From: Microbacterium hydrocarbonoxydans
Lineage (GTDB): Bacteria; Actinomycetota; Actinomycetes; Actinomycetales; Microbacteriaceae
DNA length: 64,000 nucleotides
Direction of reading: 5' to 3'
NCBI RefSeq assembly: GCF_900105205.1
Contig: NZ_FNSQ01000005.1
Span: 1,674,001 to 1,738,000, forward strand
Shown: piece after piece, positions 47,416 through 58,570 of the stretch
How the letters are laid out: each line of letters starts with the position of its first letter
Numbering within the stretch: the stretch's first letter is position 1
The notes under the pieces: model-generated
The model's database searches: none
Told to the model about the DNA's origin: nothing
Seen by the model: the letters and a program-made list of their open reading frames with translations, nothing else
Position numbers and translations under genes: made by a program

Positions 47416-48531
47416 GTGGCAGATCACTACGAGGTACTCGGCGTCTCCCGCGACGCCTCCACCGACGAGATCAAGAAGGCGTATCGCCGCCTCGCACGTC
47501 AGCTCCACCCGGATGTGAACCCGGGAGAGGATGCGGCCGAGCAGTTCAAGCTCGTCACCCACGCCTACGACGTCCTCAGCGACGACGACTCCCGTCGTCG
47601 CTACGACATGGGCGGCGGAGACGGCGCGGCCGGCAACTTCCAGGGCTTCGGCGGCTTCGGCGACATCTTCGAGACTTTCTTCGGCGCCGGTCAGGGAGGG
47701 GGTCGCGGCGCGCGTCCCCGGTCACGGCGGGAGCGCGGTCAGGATGCCCTGGTGCGGGTCACCCTCGACCTCGGCGACGTGGTCTTCGGTGCGCACCGCG
47801 ACATCGAGGTCGACACCGCCGTCCTCTGCGAGACCTGCAATGGCTCGTGCTGTCAGGAAGGCACCTCGCCCGTCACCTGCGACATCTGCGGCGGCACGGG
47901 ACACGTCCAGCGCCAGGTGCGCAGTCTGCTCGGCAACGTCGTCACCTCCCAGCCCTGCGGCACCTGCGAGGGATACGGCACGACGATCCCGTACCCCTGC
48001 GGCACCTGCGGAGGCCAGGGCCGAGTGCGGTCCCGCCGCACCGTCTCGCTCGACATCCCCGCCGGCGTCGAGACCGGTCTGCGTCTGCAGCTCCCCGGCT
48101 CCGGCGAGGTCGGCAAGGCGGGCGGTCCGAACGGTGACCTGTACGTCGAGGTGACCGTGAACCCGCATCCGTCCTTCAGCCGCGATGGCGACGACCTGCT
48201 CGCGACGCTCGAGGTCTCGATGCCCGATGCGATCCTCGGCACCGAGACGACGATCCAGGGGCTCGACGGCGAGGTCGACCTCGAGATCCGCTCCGGAGTG
48301 CAGTCGGGCGATGTCCTGACCATCAAGGGCCGAGGTATCACGCCGCTGCGGGGCACCCAGCGCGGAGACCTCCGCGTCGGCGTGCAGGTCGTGACCCCGA
48401 CCAAGCTCGATTCCGCGCAGCGCGCCCTCATCGAGGACTTCGCCAAGAAGACCAAGGCTCCGGGTCCGCAGCTGGCGCAGTTCCAGCAGGGGCTGTTCTC
48501 GAAGCTGCGCGACCGCTTCCGCTCGCACTGA
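47416..48531 (+). CDS. dnaJ: Chaperone DnaJ
   Basis: This 371-residue Hsp40 has a J domain (about 1-65) with HPD at residues 31-33 to stimulate DnaK ATPase, a Gly/Phe linker, a zinc-finger region (about 137-210) and two C-terminal substrate-binding domains. The first zinc motif reads CETCNGSC, with Cys145 where the consensus CxxCxGxG has Gly; the other three motifs are canonical. It starts with GTG. It shares the CIRCE-controlled operon with hrcA and overlaps in function with rsmE downstream only by position. Confidence 0.95.
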   Translation: MADHYEVLGVSRDASTDEIKKAYRRLARQLHPDVNPGEDAAEQFKLVTHAYDVLSDDDSRRRYDMGGGDGAAGNFQGFGGFGDIFETFFGAGQGGGRGARPRSRRERGQDALVRVTLDLGDVVFGAHRDIEVDTAVLCETCNGSCCQEGTSPVTCDICGGTGHVQRQVRSLLGNVVTSQPCGTCEGYGTTIPYPCGTCGGQGRVRSRRTVSLDIPAGVETGLRLQLPGSGEVGKAGGPNGDLYVEVTVNPHPSFSRDGDDLLATLEVSMPDAILGTETTIQGLDGEVDLEIRSGVQSGDVLTIKGRGITPLRGTQRGDLRVGVQVVTPTKLDSAQRALIEDFAKKTKAPGPQLAQFQQGLFSKLRDRFRSH

Positions 48532-48543
48532 TCGGGCACCGGC

Positions 48544-49272
48544 ATGGCACTGCACTTCCTCGTCGAGACATCGTCGGATGCCGCGGTCGGCGACCTCGTC
48601 TCCCTCACCGGCGCCGAGGCCAAGCACGCGGCGGTCGTGCGCCGTCTTCGCGTCGGCGAGACCGTGACGGTCGGCGACGGCGCGGGCGTATGGCTCGCCG
48701 GCGTCGCCGAGGAGGTGTCGCCGTCCCGGGTCGACGTCCGCGTGTCCGAGCGGTCGACGCAGGAGGCCCCGAGTCCGCGGATCGTCCTCGTGCAGGCTCT
48801 GGCCAAGGGTGATCGTGACGAGCTCGCGGTGCAGGCCGCCTGTGAGCTCGGAGTGGACGAGATCGTGCCGTGGCAGGCGAGTCGCAGCATCTCCCGCTGG
48901 GACGGCCCGAAGGCGGTCAAGGGACGTGAGCGCTGGGCGACGATCGTCCGCGAGGCGGCCAAGCAGGCCCATCGGCGGTGGGTGCCGGAGGTCGCGGTGC
49001 CCGCGTCGACATCCGATCTCGCCGCCCGCGTCTCGACTCAGCGGGTCCTGCTGCTCGATCCCGGTGCGCCCGCCCGGCTCTCGGAGCTCGAACCGGACGG
49101 ACGCGACGTCGTGCTGGTCGTCGGTCCGGAGGGCGGCATCTCGGACGACGAGATCGCGAAGCTGGTCGCCGCCGGCGCGGAGCGCGTGCTGCTCGGCGAC
49201 ACGGTCCTGCGCACCTCCACGGCAGGTCCCGCGGCGATCGCCGTGCTCTCGGTCGCGCTCGGCCGGTGGTGA
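48544..49272 (+). CDS. rsmE: 16S rRNA (uracil-1498-N3)-methyltransferase
   Basis: A 242-residue SPOUT-family methyltransferase: N-terminal PUA-like domain, then the knotted catalytic domain with VGPEGGISDDEI and LGDTVLRTSTAG, which bind S-adenosylmethionine. It methylates U1498 in the small-subunit rRNA. It follows dnaJ by 12 bases, a common arrangement in actinobacteria and firmicutes. Confidence 0.9.
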   Translation: MALHFLVETSSDAAVGDLVSLTGAEAKHAAVVRRLRVGETVTVGDGAGVWLAGVAEEVSPSRVDVRVSERSTQEAPSPRIVLVQALAKGDRDELAVQAACELGVDEIVPWQASRSISRWDGPKAVKGRERWATIVREAAKQAHRRWVPEVAVPASTSDLAARVSTQRVLLLDPGAPARLSELEPDGRDVVLVVGPEGGISDDEIAKLVAAGAERVLLGDTVLRTSTAGPAAIAVLSVALGRW

Positions 49273-49304
49273 GAAGGCTTCGGTCCGCGCCGCATGGCGG
49301 TCAG

Positions 49305-49310
49305 TAGACT
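49305..49310 (+). promoter_or_regulatory. -10 element TAGACT, leaderless HIT start
   Basis: TAGACT, 6 bases (GGAAGC), then ATG 49317. Confidence 0.6.
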
Positions 49311-49316
49311 GGAAGC

Positions 49317-49664
49317 ATGTCCGAGCCCTCGATCTTCACGCGCATCCTGAACGGCGACATCCCGGGTGAGATCCTGCTGGACACCGGCCGGGTCTTCGCG
49401 ATCCGCGACATCGACCCGCAGGCGCCGCTGCACGCGCTGGTGATCCCGAAGACCGAGGACTACCGCGACGTCACCGAACTCGCCGCCGGCGACCCCGGTC
49501 TGCTGGCCGAGATGGTCGCCGCCGCGAAGCAGCTCGCCTCCGAGCATGCGAACGGCGAGTACCGCCTCATCTTCAACAACGGCGCGAGCGCCGCCCAGTC
49601 CGTCTTCCACGTGCACGCCCATGTGCTCGGCAACATCGAGGAGAACAAGCTCGTTGGCTTCTGA
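49317..49664 (+). CDS. HIT family nucleotide-binding hydrolase (HinT-like)
   Basis: A 115-residue HIT protein with the histidine triad HVHAHV (His98, His100, His102). The length and DIDPQAPLHALVIPK segment match the HinT branch, which hydrolyses adenosine phosphoramidates. It begins the leaderless HIT-phoH-ybeY-CBS-era run; its stop overlaps the phoH start, so the two are coupled. Confidence 0.9.
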   Translation: MSEPSIFTRILNGDIPGEILLDTGRVFAIRDIDPQAPLHALVIPKTEDYRDVTELAAGDPGLLAEMVAAAKQLASEHANGEYRLIFNNGASAAQSVFHVHAHVLGNIEENKLVGF

Positions 49665-50754
49665 CGAAAACGACCCCGTGACCGCATCCGACACCGCCGT
49701 CGAGAAGATCTATGCCGACGGTGTCGCCATGGTGCAGCTGCTCGGCCCGCAGGACCGCCTGCTCCGGATGCTCGAGAAGGAGCACCGGGACGTGCAGGTG
49801 CTCGTGCGCGGCAACGAGATCACGCTGTCGGGCGCACCCGACGCCGTGGCGAAGGCGAAGTCCCTCGTGGACGAGCTGATGACGATGACGAAGGCCGGAC
49901 ACGACCTCGCACCGAGCGATGTCGCGAGCTCCGCCCGCATGCTCCGCACCGACGGCGGCCCGCGGCCGAGCGAGGTGCTCGGCGAGGCGATCCTCTCGAC
50001 CAGGGGCAAGGTGATCCGTCCGAAGACCCTCGGTCAGAAGGAGTATGTCGACGCGATCGAGGAGAACACGATCGTCTTCGGGATCGGGCCCGCGGGAACC
50101 GGCAAGACCTACCTCGCGATGGCGAAGGCCGTCCAGGCGCTGCAGCGCAAGGAGGTCACGCGGATCATCCTGACGCGTCCGGCCGTCGAGGCAGGGGAGC
50201 GACTGGGCTTCCTGCCCGGCACCCTCACCGACAAGATCGACCCGTACCTGCGGCCGCTCTACGACGCTCTGAACGAGATGATGGACCCCGAGATCGTCCC
50301 GCGCCTGATGGCGACGGGAACCATCGAGGTCGCACCTCTCGCCTACATGCGCGGACGCACGCTCAACGACTCGTTCGTGGTGCTCGACGAGGCGCAGAAC
50401 ACCACGCCGGAGCAGATGAAGATGTTCCTCACCCGTCTCGGCTTCGGGTCGAAGATGGTCGTCACCGGTGACATCACGCAGGTGGACCTGCCCCAGGGAT
50501 CGTCCGGGCTGCGCCTCGTGACCCGAGTGCTGGACGGCATCGACGACATCCACTTCGCCCGACTGACGAGCGACGATGTCGTGCGTCACTCGCTGGTCGG
50601 ACAGATCGTCGACGCGTACAGCCAGTATGACGAGCGTCGCACGGCGCAGCGCTACGAGCGCGAGCAGGCGGCCGAGTTCGCCAACCGCGCCGACCGCCGA
50701 GGCGCACAGCGACCAGGACCCCGGGACCGGATGCCGAAACGCGGCCTCTCCTGA
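49654..50754 (+). CDS. phoH: PhoH family P-loop ATPase
   Basis: A 366-residue PhoH (PhoL) protein. Walker A GPAGTGKT is at about residues 145-152, and the family segments [15 protein letters not shown] and [16 protein letters not shown] (Walker B) are clear. The N-terminal KH-like region is present. The TTG start at 49654 overlaps the HIT stop and has GAGGAG 10 bases upstream; GTG 49678 is an alternative. Functions in RNA metabolism alongside YbeY are proposed for the family. Confidence 0.9.
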   Translation: MASDENDPVTASDTAVEKIYADGVAMVQLLGPQDRLLRMLEKEHRDVQVLVRGNEITLSGAPDAVAKAKSLVDELMTMTKAGHDLAPSDVASSARMLRTDGGPRPSEVLGEAILSTRGKVIRPKTLGQKEYVDAIEENTIVFGIGPAGTGKTYLAMAKAVQALQRKEVTRIILTRPAVEAGERLGFLPGTLTDKIDPYLRPLYDALNEMMDPEIVPRLMATGTIEVAPLAYMRGRTLNDSFVVLDEAQNTTPEQMKMFLTRLGFGSKMVVTGDITQVDLPQGSSGLRLVTRVLDGIDDIHFARLTSDDVVRHSLVGQIVDAYSQYDERRTAQRYEREQAAEFANRADRRGAQRPGPRDRMPKRGLS

Positions 50755-50770
50755 TGAAACGAGCACAGTC

Positions 50771-51229
50771 ATGATCGAGATCAACAACGAGTCGGCGATC
50801 GACGTCGACGAGCCCGTGCTGCAGCGGCTGACCGACTTCAACCTCGCCCAGATGCATGTCAGCCCCGATGCCGAGGTCGCGATCGTCCTCGTCGACGAGG
50901 CTGCGATGGAGGCGCTGCACGTGCAGTGGATGGACGAGCCGGGACCGACGGATGTGCTCAGCTTCCCGATGGACGAGCTGCGCCCCGGCACGGAGGACCG
51001 CCCGACCGCGCCCGGCCTGCTCGGCGACATCGTGCTCTGCCCGCAGGTCGCCGAGGCGCAGGCGCAGGCCGCCGGTCACACGCTGATGGACGAGCTGATC
51101 CTCCTCACCACCCACGGACTGCTGCACCTGCTCGGGTTCGATCACGCCGAGCCCGACGAGGAGCGCGAGATGTTCGGGCTGCAGAAGGAGCTCATCCAGG
51201 GCTTCGCCGCGGCTGAACGTCGACGATGA
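50771..51229 (+). CDS. ybeY: rRNA maturation RNase YbeY
   Basis: A 152-residue YbeY endoribonuclease. The zinc-binding motif [11 protein letters not shown] (about residues 115-125) is complete. It matures 16S rRNA 3' ends and performs ribosome quality control. The start ATG 50771 follows phoH by 16 bases; longer frames inside phoH are not used. The next gene overlaps it by 4 bases. Confidence 0.92.
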   Translation: MIEINNESAIDVDEPVLQRLTDFNLAQMHVSPDAEVAIVLVDEAAMEALHVQWMDEPGPTDVLSFPMDELRPGTEDRPTAPGLLGDIVLCPQVAEAQAQAAGHTLMDELILLTTHGLLHLLGFDHAEPDEEREMFGLQKELIQGFAAAERRR

Positions 51230-52521
51230 CCGCGGCTTTCCTGCTCGCGGGCGCCGTCCTGCTCGTCGCCTTCGGCGGACTCATGGCCGCGATCGACGCG
51301 GCCTTCGGTGTCACGTCGCGCTCCGACATCGCGGAGATGGGCACGGAGGGACGCAACGCCGCGCAGCTGACCCGCATCGCCGCCGACACCGACGCCCACG
51401 TCAACGCGGTCGCGTTCATCCGAGTGCTGACCGAGACTGCGGCTGCTGTGCTCGTCACGGTCGCCTTCAGCATCCTGTTCGACAACATCTGGTGGGCGAT
51501 GCTCGCCGCCGCCCTGCTCATGACCGGAATCAGCTTCGTGCTCGTCGGAGCGAGCCCTCGGTCGTTCGGACGCCACCACGCCGAGGGGATGCTCCGGGTC
51601 AACGCGCCGGTCGTCCGTGGCCTGCGCATCATCCTCGGCCCCCTCGCGCAGGGACTCGTGGTGCTCGGGAATCGTGTCACCCCTGGACGGGGGCGCAGCT
51701 CGTTCACCTCAGAGGAGCAGCTGCTGAGCATGGTCGACGAGGCCGCGTCGAACGACCTCATCGAGGCCGACGACCGCGATCTCATCCACTCGGTCTTCGA
51801 CTTCACGGATCAGTTCGTGCGTGCCGTGATGGTGCCCCGCACCGAGATGGTCACGGTCGACGCCACAGCTACGACCAGCGAGGCGATGGCGCTGTTCCTC
51901 CAGCGCGGCGTCTCGCGCATGCCGGTCGTGGACGACGACGCCGACGATGTCGTCGGCGTCCTGTATCTCAAGGATCTGGTGCTCTTCGCGTTCCGTGACG
52001 AGAACGCCTGGCGGGCCGCATCCATCCGCCCCATCTCCCGACCCGCCACGTTCGTTCCTGAGTCGATGCGCGCCGAGACGCTGCTGCAGCAGATGAAGCG
52101 CGACGCCGTGCACGTGTGCCTGGTGATCGACGAGCACGGCGGCATCTCGGGTCTCGTGACCCTCGAGGACCTCATCGAGGAGCTCGTCGGGGAGATCTCC
52201 GACGAGTACGATCAGGTGTCGGCGGAAGTCGTCGAACTCGGCGACGGACGGTACCGGGTCAGCTCCCGCCTCTCGCTGGAGGACGTCGGGGACCTGTTCG
52301 GCCTCGAGCTCGAGGATGAGGACGTCGACTCGATCGGCGGCCTGCTCGGCAAGGCGCTGGGGCAGGTTCCGCAACCAGGGTCCACCGCGACGGTGGAGGG
52401 GCTCACGCTCACCGGCGGAGCTTCCAGAGGACGCGGACGCGGAATCGCGACCGTGTTCGTGGAACGGTCGGCACACGACGCGGGAGACTCCGCAGATGAG
52501 AGAGATGCACACGATGACTGA
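51226..52521 (+). CDS. CBS-domain transporter-like membrane protein (CorC/HlyC family)
   Basis: A 431-residue protein of the UPF0053/CNNM family: an N-terminal DUF21 membrane region (about 1-150, three to four helices), two CBS domains (about 200-325) and a CorC_HlyC transporter-associated domain (about 345-415; [19 protein letters not shown]). Related proteins export magnesium or cobalt and were once called hemolysins. The start overlaps ybeY by 4 bases and the end overlaps era. Confidence 0.9.
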   Translation: MTAAFLLAGAVLLVAFGGLMAAIDAAFGVTSRSDIAEMGTEGRNAAQLTRIAADTDAHVNAVAFIRVLTETAAAVLVTVAFSILFDNIWWAMLAAALLMTGISFVLVGASPRSFGRHHAEGMLRVNAPVVRGLRIILGPLAQGLVVLGNRVTPGRGRSSFTSEEQLLSMVDEAASNDLIEADDRDLIHSVFDFTDQFVRAVMVPRTEMVTVDATATTSEAMALFLQRGVSRMPVVDDDADDVVGVLYLKDLVLFAFRDENAWRAASIRPISRPATFVPESMRAETLLQQMKRDAVHVCLVIDEHGGISGLVTLEDLIEELVGEISDEYDQVSAEVVELGDGRYRVSSRLSLEDVGDLFGLELEDEDVDSIGGLLGKALGQVPQPGSTATVEGLTLTGGASRGRGRGIATVFVERSAHDAGDSADERDAHDD

Positions 52522-53410
52522 GCAGACGCGAAGCGGGTTCGTCACGTTCGTGGGGCGCCCCAACGTCGGCAAGTCCACCCTCACGAACGCCCTGGTCGGC
52601 GAGAAGATCGCGATCACGAGTGAGAAGCCGCAGACCACCCGGCGGGCGATCCGCGGGATCGTGAACCGTCCGGAGGGGCAGCTCGTGATCGTCGACACCC
52701 CGGGCATCCACAAGCCGCGCACGCTGCTCGGCGAGCGGCTGAACGATCTGGTCGAGCAGGTGCTCGGAGACGTCGACGTGATCGGCTTCTGCGTGCCGGC
52801 GACCGAGAAGGTCGGTCCCGGCGACCGTCGGATCGCCGCCTCGCTCGACGGGTACCGACGCGCGAAGAAGATCGCGATCGTGACGAAGACGGATGCCGCC
52901 GGACGTGACGACATCACCGAGCGGCTGATGGAGGTCGACGCGCTCCGGGAGGACTGGGCCGCCGTGATCCCGCTGTCGGCCCTGACCCGCGATCAGCTCG
53001 ACGTGCTCGCGGACGAGGTGCTCTCCCTGATGCCCGAGGGCCCTGCGCTCTACGGTGAGGGCGTCACGACCGACGAGTCCGAGGAGGACCGCATCGCCGA
53101 GATGATCCGCGAGGCGGCGCTCGACGGCGTCCGTGACGAGCTCCCGCACTCGATCGCCGTCGTGATCGATGACATCGCACCGCGTGAAGGCAGCGACCTC
53201 ACCGATGTCCACGCGTCGATCGTCGTCGAGCGCGACAGTCAGAAGGCCATCATCATCGGGCACAAGGGCAAGCGACTCGCCGATGTGGGACGCCGTGCGC
53301 GGGTGGGCATCGAGGCGCTGCTCGGCACGAGGGTCTTCCTCGGCCTGCACGTCAAGGTCGCGAAGGAATGGCAGCGCGACCCGAAGCAGCTCGGTCGCCT
53401 CGGGTTCTGA
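52514..53410 (+). CDS. era: GTPase Era
   Basis: A 298-residue Era: G1 GRPNVGKST (about residues 14-22), G3 DTPGIH, G4 TKTD and a C-terminal KH domain (SQKAIIIGHKGKRLADVG) that binds the 16S rRNA tail. It couples ribosome assembly to growth. ATG 52514 overlaps the previous stop; earlier in-frame ATGs at 52496 and 52505 would add a few residues. Confidence 0.92.
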   Translation: MTEQTRSGFVTFVGRPNVGKSTLTNALVGEKIAITSEKPQTTRRAIRGIVNRPEGQLVIVDTPGIHKPRTLLGERLNDLVEQVLGDVDVIGFCVPATEKVGPGDRRIAASLDGYRRAKKIAIVTKTDAAGRDDITERLMEVDALREDWAAVIPLSALTRDQLDVLADEVLSLMPEGPALYGEGVTTDESEEDRIAEMIREAALDGVRDELPHSIAVVIDDIAPREGSDLTDVHASIVVERDSQKAIIIGHKGKRLADVGRRARVGIEALLGTRVFLGLHVKVAKEWQRDPKQLGRLGF

Positions 53411-53461
53411 GATGGTTCACCGAGACGCGATGCGGATCGGGTCCTTCAGCGGTCGGCAGGG

Positions 53462-53989
53462 ATGAGCGCCCGCGGACGCGACCGCGAGACCCAGAGGGAC
53501 GAGGCATTCACTGCGCTCTTCGACGAGAACTGGGCAGCGGTCAGGCATCATGTCGAGGGGGTCGTCGAGGACGACGCCGAGGTGACGGAGATCGTCGCCG
53601 AGATCTTCCTGAGGGCGTGGTCACGACTGATCCCGAGCAGGCCGATGACGCGCGTGTGGCTGATCCGCACCGCCGATCGCATCCTCGCCTCCCGATCAGG
53701 GCGGACGACGATGCGCTGGCTTGCTCTGGACGCCCTTCACGAGGGCGTTGCGGGGGAGAACTCGGCCAGCGACCTCACGATGCGCGCGCGGGTGGTGCGC
53801 GCTCTGGGGGTCCTCAGCAGGACCGAGCGGCGTATCATCATGCTCACGTACTGGGATGGGCTCGCAGTGGGGGAGATCGCGGAGGTGCTGCGCAGCCCGC
53901 GCGTTCGGGTGCGGAAGGTGCTGGCGCGCGCGCGGCGCACGCTGCGCGAGGAACTGGGATTGCAGGGAACGGAGGGCGACGATGAGTGA
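53462..53989 (+). CDS. ECF-like RNA polymerase sigma factor
   Basis: A 175-residue sigma-70 family protein. Region 2 (about 15-85) resembles ECF sigma2 (FTALFDENWAAVRHHV ... EIVAEIFLRAWSRL), and region 4 (about 115-170) carries the helix-turn-helix ending (LTYWDGLAVGEIAEVL ... KVLARARRTLREEL). Some conserved sigma2 positions are missing, as in many SigK/SigJ-like ECF members. Its stop overlaps the next gene, a membrane protein, typical of a sigma/anti-sigma pair. Confidence 0.75.
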   Translation: MSARGRDRETQRDEAFTALFDENWAAVRHHVEGVVEDDAEVTEIVAEIFLRAWSRLIPSRPMTRVWLIRTADRILASRSGRTTMRWLALDALHEGVAGENSASDLTMRARVVRALGVLSRTERRIIMLTYWDGLAVGEIAEVLRSPRVRVRKVLARARRTLREELGLQGTEGDDE

Positions 53990-54962
53990 GAACGGACTGC
54001 TCGATCGCCTGCTCGCCCAGGCGGATCCGGCGCAGACGCCTCAGGACGCGAAACCGGATGCGGCCGCGTTGCAGGTTCGCGAGCGCATCATCCGGAGCGC
54101 GCCCCGACCGCATCCGCGTCGACGGAGGATCGTGGGATGGGCCTCGGGGCTCGCGGTCGCCGCGGCTGCCGTGGTCGTCGCCGTCGCCGTCCTGCTCCCG
54201 CAGGGTATGGCAGTCGCCGAGTCACCTGCTCCGCTCGATTTCTCCGCTGAGCGCAGCACGACCGAGACGCTGCGTGCCGCGCAGACGGCCCTGGCCGAGA
54301 CGAGTGGGCCCGCCGTGCCGGAGCGTCTCGTGCGATCGGCGACCTGGGGACTCGACATCAACGGAGGCACCGGCGAGACCGAGGTCGTGCCCCAGCTGAA
54401 CACCCTGCGGTGGGAGCCCGACCTCTCGGGGCGGATGGTCTCGATCAGGGGAGTGCCGTACGACCCCACGGATGCGTCGGCCAACGTCGGGGCGGAGATC
54501 AGCAGCTCGGGGGAGGTGAGCGTCGACCTGGCGATCGAGCCGGGGGAGTTCGCCACTCCGGTTCCCGATGCCTTCGGCGATTCCCGTGCGGACGTCGAGG
54601 GTGCCCTGATGTCATTCGGGATGCCCGACGAGCCCACGGGATCGGAGGTCGTCCTGGCGACGACCGCGGTGCTCGAGCAGTGGACGCTCACGAACGCGCA
54701 GGAGTCCCAGATCATCGGCATCCTCGCGGAGGCGGATGGCGTGGAAGCGCTCGGCGCCACGACGGATCGCCTGGGCAGACCGGTCGCCGGGCTGCGTGTC
54801 GTCACGGGGGACGGTGCCGCCAGTGACATCGTGCTCCTCTCCCTCGAGACCGGTCGGATCGTCGGTGTGGAGCGGACCAACATCGTCGAGGACGAGCTGA
54901 TCGCCGCAGGCGCGATCCTGTCCTACACGATGTGGGACGTGGACGAGCGCCTGGTGGAATGA
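53982..54962 (+). CDS. Membrane protein paired with the ECF sigma factor
   Basis: A 326-residue single-pass membrane protein: cytoplasmic N-terminus (about 1-50), one membrane helix (about 52-73) and a large extracytoplasmic domain. The ATG overlaps the sigma stop by 8 bases (ATGAGTGA), so the pair is co-translated. The layout fits an anti-sigma factor, but no ZAS zinc motif (HxxxCxxC) is visible, and the sequence resembles CU044_5270-type exported proteins whose function is unknown. Anti-sigma function is an inference from position. Confidence 0.65.
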   Translation: MSENGLLDRLLAQADPAQTPQDAKPDAAALQVRERIIRSAPRPHPRRRRIVGWASGLAVAAAAVVVAVAVLLPQGMAVAESPAPLDFSAERSTTETLRAAQTALAETSGPAVPERLVRSATWGLDINGGTGETEVVPQLNTLRWEPDLSGRMVSIRGVPYDPTDASANVGAEISSSGEVSVDLAIEPGEFATPVPDAFGDSRADVEGALMSFGMPDEPTGSEVVLATTAVLEQWTLTNAQESQIIGILAEADGVEALGATTDRLGRPVAGLRVVTGDGAASDIVLLSLETGRIVGVERTNIVEDELIAAGAILSYTMWDVDERLVE

Positions 54963-54968
54963 GGCGGG

Positions 54969-54974
54969 TAGGGT
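54969..54974 (+). promoter_or_regulatory. -10 element TAGGGT, leaderless MDR start
   Basis: TAGGGT, 6 bases (CTCGAT), then ATG 54981. Confidence 0.6.
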
Positions 54975-54980
54975 CTCGAT

Positions 54981-55928
54981 ATGACTCTCGCCACACGTTG
55001 GATCGCGACCACCTGGGGCAGCCCGGACACCTGGGAGCTCGTCGAACACGACGTCCGTCCGCCGGTCGTCGGCGAGGTGACCGTCAGGGTGCGCGCGGCC
55101 GGAATCAATCCGGCGGATGCGAAGCACGTCGCCGCCGCGAGGCCCGGCGTCGATCTGCCGGTGGCGATCGGGTACGAGATCTCGGGCGAGATCACAGCCG
55201 TCGGGCCTGACACCCGGATCGGCTCGGGTGCGGTGGCGGTGGGCGACGAGGTGGTCGCCTTCCGCGTGTCCGGCGGCTATGCCACCGAACTGACGATCCC
55301 TGCCGAGAAGGCCTTCACGAAACCGACGACGCTCACGCATCCCGAGGCCGCGAACCTGCTGCTCGCAGGAACGACCGCGGCCGAGATGCTCTGGGTCACC
55401 GGGGCGGCACCCGGCGAGACGATCCTGCTCCACGGCGCATCCGGAGCGGTCGGGGTCAGTGTGCTGCAGCAGGCGGCGCTGCGCGGCATCCGCGTCGTCG
55501 GCACCGCGTCGGCATCGAGGTTCGACGTCGTCCGCCGCTTCGGCGGCATCCCGGTCGAGTACGGACCCGGTCTCGCCGATCGGGCGAGACACGCGGCCGG
55601 CACTCCCATCGCGGCCTCACTCGATGCGGTCGGCACCGATGAGGCAGTCGACGTGTCGCTCGAGCTCACCGCCGATCGGAAGAGGATCGTGACGATCGCC
55701 GCGATGCGACGTGCGGCGACGGACGGCTTCCTCGTGATCGCCGGCTCCATGCCGGCCAGTGCCCGGTTCCGCGACGAGGTCAGAGGCGAGCTGGTCGCTC
55801 TGGCACAGAACGGGGACCTCGAGGTCCCCGTCGCCCGCACCTTCTCCCTGGAGGACGCGTCGGCCGCCCTCGCCCTGCTCGCAGAGGGCCATCCCGGGGG
55901 CAAGCTCGCGCTGATCCCGACCGCCTAG
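54981..55928 (+). CDS. NADP-dependent quinone/MDR oxidoreductase
   Basis: A 315-residue medium-chain dehydrogenase/reductase. N-terminal GroES-like domain (about 25-115), then the Rossmann fold with HGASGAVGVSVLQQAA (about residues 154-169). No catalytic zinc ligands are present, so it belongs to the quinone oxidoreductase branch using NADPH. Its stop codon and that of the convergent lipoprotein share the CTAG palindrome at 55925-55928. Confidence 0.85.
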   Translation: MTLATRWIATTWGSPDTWELVEHDVRPPVVGEVTVRVRAAGINPADAKHVAAARPGVDLPVAIGYEISGEITAVGPDTRIGSGAVAVGDEVVAFRVSGGYATELTIPAEKAFTKPTTLTHPEAANLLLAGTTAAEMLWVTGAAPGETILLHGASGAVGVSVLQQAALRGIRVVGTASASRFDVVRRFGGIPVEYGPGLADRARHAAGTPIAASLDAVGTDEAVDVSLELTADRKRIVTIAAMRRAATDGFLVIAGSMPASARFRDEVRGELVALAQNGDLEVPVARTFSLEDASAALALLAEGHPGGKLALIPTA

Positions 55929-56563
55929 TCGATCTCGCGCAGCGCCGAGGTCACGATCACGACCCCGTCGCCGTGCTCCTCGTCGACCGCGTCCTGCAGG
56001 GAGCCGTCGTCCCAGGCGACCTGCACCCAGACGTAGCCGCGCTCGGTCCACACGGTGAGGGCGTCCTGACCCAGCGCGGCGGAGACCTCGTCCTGCACGG
56101 AGGTGAGATCGGCCTCGGACGTCGCGCCGTCGACACCGCCGGTGGGATCTTCCGGACGGATGGGGTCGTAGAGGGCGAGCATGATCGGCGGGTCGGTGAC
56201 GGTGAGGGTGGTGCCGTCGTAAGTGGCGTACACGGCGTAGGTGCCCCAGGTCGTGTCTCCGCTGGTCTCGCTGCCGTCGACGCCGTCCCAGCTCCAGCCC
56301 TCGAGGGGGATCCCCGTGCACTGCGGCGGGTACGACTCCGCGACGGCGCCGAGGCACAGCTGCGCGTCGCCGGCCGCGTCGAGCACCGTGCCGGTGCCGA
56401 TGACGCGTCCCTCCGGTGGGCGTACGTCGCTCGCGTGCCACTCGGGGGCCCCTGTGCTCGTCGGTGCAGGGGAGGAGGCGGGGCGGGTGGAGCACGCGGA
56501 GAGCGCGACCACCCCCAGGACGGATGCGGCGGCGAGAAGCATGCGGCTGTGCGATGTGCTCAT
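55925..56563 (-). CDS. Hypothetical lipoprotein
   Basis: A 212-residue predicted lipoprotein: signal peptide ending VALSAC (Cys24), a Pro/Ser/Thr linker and a soluble beta-rich domain (DTTWGTYAVYATYDGTTLTV ... VQVAWDDGSLQDAV). The ATG at 56563 is used because the extra upstream residues are unlike a signal peptide. I do not recognise the fold. Its promoter diverges from the leuA leader region. Confidence 0.65.
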   Translation of the reverse strand: MSTSHSRMLLAAASVLGVVALSACSTRPASSPAPTSTGAPEWHASDVRPPEGRVIGTGTVLDAAGDAQLCLGAVAESYPPQCTGIPLEGWSWDGVDGSETSGDTTWGTYAVYATYDGTTLTVTDPPIMLALYDPIRPEDPTGGVDGATSEADLTSVQDEVSAALGQDALTVWTERGYVWVQVAWDDGSLQDAVDEEHGDGVVIVTSALREID

Positions 56564-56627
56564 GTGGGGAAGTGTCGCAGACGCGACGATCGTCTCATCC
56601 GTCGCTGAGGTCATCCGATGATCCTGC

Positions 56628-56633
56628 TACCAT
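56628..56633 (+). promoter_or_regulatory. -10 element TACCAT of the leuA leader
   Basis: TACCAT, 6 bases (GGCCGC), then the ATG of a short leader frame at 56640. The leader RNA would therefore start with the leader peptide itself. Confidence 0.65.
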
Positions 56634-56639
56634 GGCCGC

Positions 56640-56671
56640 ATGCCTTTCGGCGGTCTGCTTCTTCTTAGCTG

Positions 56672-56687
<16 letters not shown>
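56640..56687 (+). CDS. leuL: leuA leader peptide (attenuator peptide)
   Basis: A 15-residue frame MPFGGLLLLSCRDES with four consecutive Leu codons (CTG CTT CTT CTT) and a TAA stop. CTT is rare in this very GC-rich genome, so translation should be sensitive to charged tRNA-Leu. It lies 72 bases upstream of leuA, has a leaderless promoter, and its last codons are inside the left arm of a strong hairpin. Leucine leader peptides control leuA in actinobacteria such as Corynebacterium and Streptomyces; this one fits that pattern. Too short for gene callers. Confidence 0.85.
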
Positions 56688-58514
<1,827 letters not shown>

Positions 58515-58525
58515 GTCGCTGCACC

Positions 58526-58558
58526 GAACGCCCCTCGGCCCGTCGCCGAGGGGCGTTC
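58526..58558 (+). terminator. Terminator after leuA
   Basis: A perfect 14-base stem GAACGCCCCTCGGC / GCCGAGGGGCGTTC with a 5-base loop, 12 bases after the leuA stop. It may serve the convergent VOC gene too. Confidence 0.85.
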
Positions 58559-58570
58559 GACATCTTCAGA

